53,569 bases of DNA. Origin: Acidobacteriota bacterium. GTDB lineage: Bacteria; Actinomycetota; Acidimicrobiia; Spongiisociales; ZC4RG35. This document shows positions 53,083-53,569 of the stretch, piece by piece. Positions within the stretch are counted from its first letter, which is position 1. Each line of letters begins with the position of its first letter. The stretch lies in the NCBI GenBank assembly GCA_022573225.1, contig JACZUI010000013.1:1-53569 (forward strand). The letters run 5' to 3'. The translations under genes and the position numbers were made by a program. The notes under the pieces are model-generated. The model was not told the DNA's origin and searched no databases. It saw only the letters and a list, made by a program, of their open reading frames with translations.

Positions 53083-53569
53083 CAGCCTTCCCACATCCAA
53101 TCCCTGACCTCGGGAAGGTCGTCTCCATGCTCTCGTATGTAGGCCCGGTGCTGGGTGCGCTTGTCCACCATGAGTTGACGGACCTCGGCGGCCCGCTGTC
53201 CGAGACCGGGCACCCGGTCGATGACGTCCATCACCAGGTGGTAGCGGTCGAGGTCGTTCAACACCACCATGTCGAACGGTGTCGTCGTGGTCCCCTCCTC
53301 CTTGTAGCCGCGGACGTGGAGGTTTCCATGGTTGGCGCGCCGGTAGGTGAGGCCATGGATCAACGACGGATATCCGTGGTAGGCGAAGATGATCGGCCGG
53401 TCGATGGTGAACAGGGCGTCGAACTCACGGTCGGCCAGCCCATGGGGATGTTCGCTCTCCGGCTGGAGACGCATCAGATCCACCACGTTGATCACCCTGA
53501 CCTTGACGTGGGGCAGATGCTCCCGGATGAGTTGAACGGCGGCCACGGTCTCCAGGGTCGGTACGTCGC
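53082..53569 (-). CDS. xfp: Phosphoketolase, C-terminal part (runs off the window)
   Basis: The C-terminal domain of xylulose-5-phosphate/fructose-6-phosphate phosphoketolase, a thiamine diphosphate enzyme that yields acetyl phosphate. Open to the window edge (53569). Visible are [74 protein letters not shown] and [20 protein letters not shown]. First gene of the xfp-ackA-pgmB-GH65 operon. Confidence 0.96.
   Translation of the reverse strand, partial: DVPTLETVAAVQLIREHLPHVKVRVINVVDLMRLQPESEHPHGLADREFDALFTIDRPIIFAYHGYPSLIHGLTYRRANHGNLHVRGYKEEGTTTTPFDMVVLNDLDRYHLVMDVIDRVPGLGQRAAEVRQLMVDKRTQHRAYIREHGDDLPEVRDWMWEG

Noticed and set aside
1..53569. tRNA, rRNA, riboswitches, insertion sequences
   Set aside because: None recognised by eye; no transposase-like protein or cloverleaf-like segment seen. 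A covariance-model scan would be needed to exclude small RNAs.

Overview
The window looks like a chromosomal segment of a GC-rich, aerobic, Gram-positive actinobacterium, plausibly class Acidimicrobiia. The evidence is the housekeeping order ffh-rpsP-khpA-rimM ... trmD-rplS-lepB-DUF2469-yraN, a DUF2469 gene (an actinobacterial family), likely leaderless starts, and a PafBC-type DNA-damage promoter motif. The taxonomic call is inference; there is no rRNA or tRNA gene in the window.

Layout. (1) 0.2-10.7 kb, minus strand: a tightly overlapping form I (AYRCSFR-type) aerobic CO dehydrogenase operon, coxM-coxS-coxL, followed by maturation genes (XdhC-YHS fusion, coxD, coxE, a split XdhC) and ending in PEP carboxylase. 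(2) 10.9-14.4 kb, minus strand: a MalK/UgpC-type ABC ATPase with a C-terminal frameshift, and an MTHFR-like plus methyltransferase-like gene pair. (3) 14.6-32.1 kb: the most unusual region, a probable catabolic locus. It carries six SnoaL/NTF2-like genes (about 11 domains), a bicupin, an alpha/beta hydrolase, an HpsN-like dehydrogenase of the HisD family, an SDR, a MetE-C-like zinc protein, an RraA-like aldolase, a LacI regulator with a palindromic operator inside its own promoter, and a lipoprotein plus two permeases of a sugar-type ABC importer. (4) 32.2-34.7 kb: ffh-rpsP-khpA-rimM. (5) 34.7-42.0 kb: accessory genes separating rimM from trmD: a Gmad2 lipoprotein, a thiolase, VapBC, a nucleotidyltransferase, a GGCT-like protein and hydantoinase A/B, with a C13 tract in the overlap of two 3' ends. 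(6) 42.1-48.9 kb: trmD-rplS-lepB-DUF2469-yraN, an ABC exporter, two small proteins, enoyl-CoA hydratase and a gamma-glutamyltransferase-like protein. (7) 48.9-53.6 kb: a truncated comM joined to the truncated 3' end of a minus-strand operon, phosphoketolase-ackA-beta-phosphoglucomutase-GH65 phosphorylase.

How it fits together. The cox operon would oxidise atmospheric or photochemical CO as an energy supplement. The 14.6-32.1 kb locus most likely imports a small organic (sugar- or polyol-like, perhaps sulfonated or methylated) compound, oxidises it through the HpsN-like and SDR dehydrogenases, cleaves a keto acid with the RraA-like aldolase and passes a one-carbon unit through the MetE-like protein; LacI would control both divergent arms. 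The role of the many SnoaL proteins is unknown and is the most promising novelty here. Several single-base frameshifts (MalK, pgmB, GH65, perhaps a small gene at 14.6 kb) and the comM/GH65 junction may be either real decay or assembly error.
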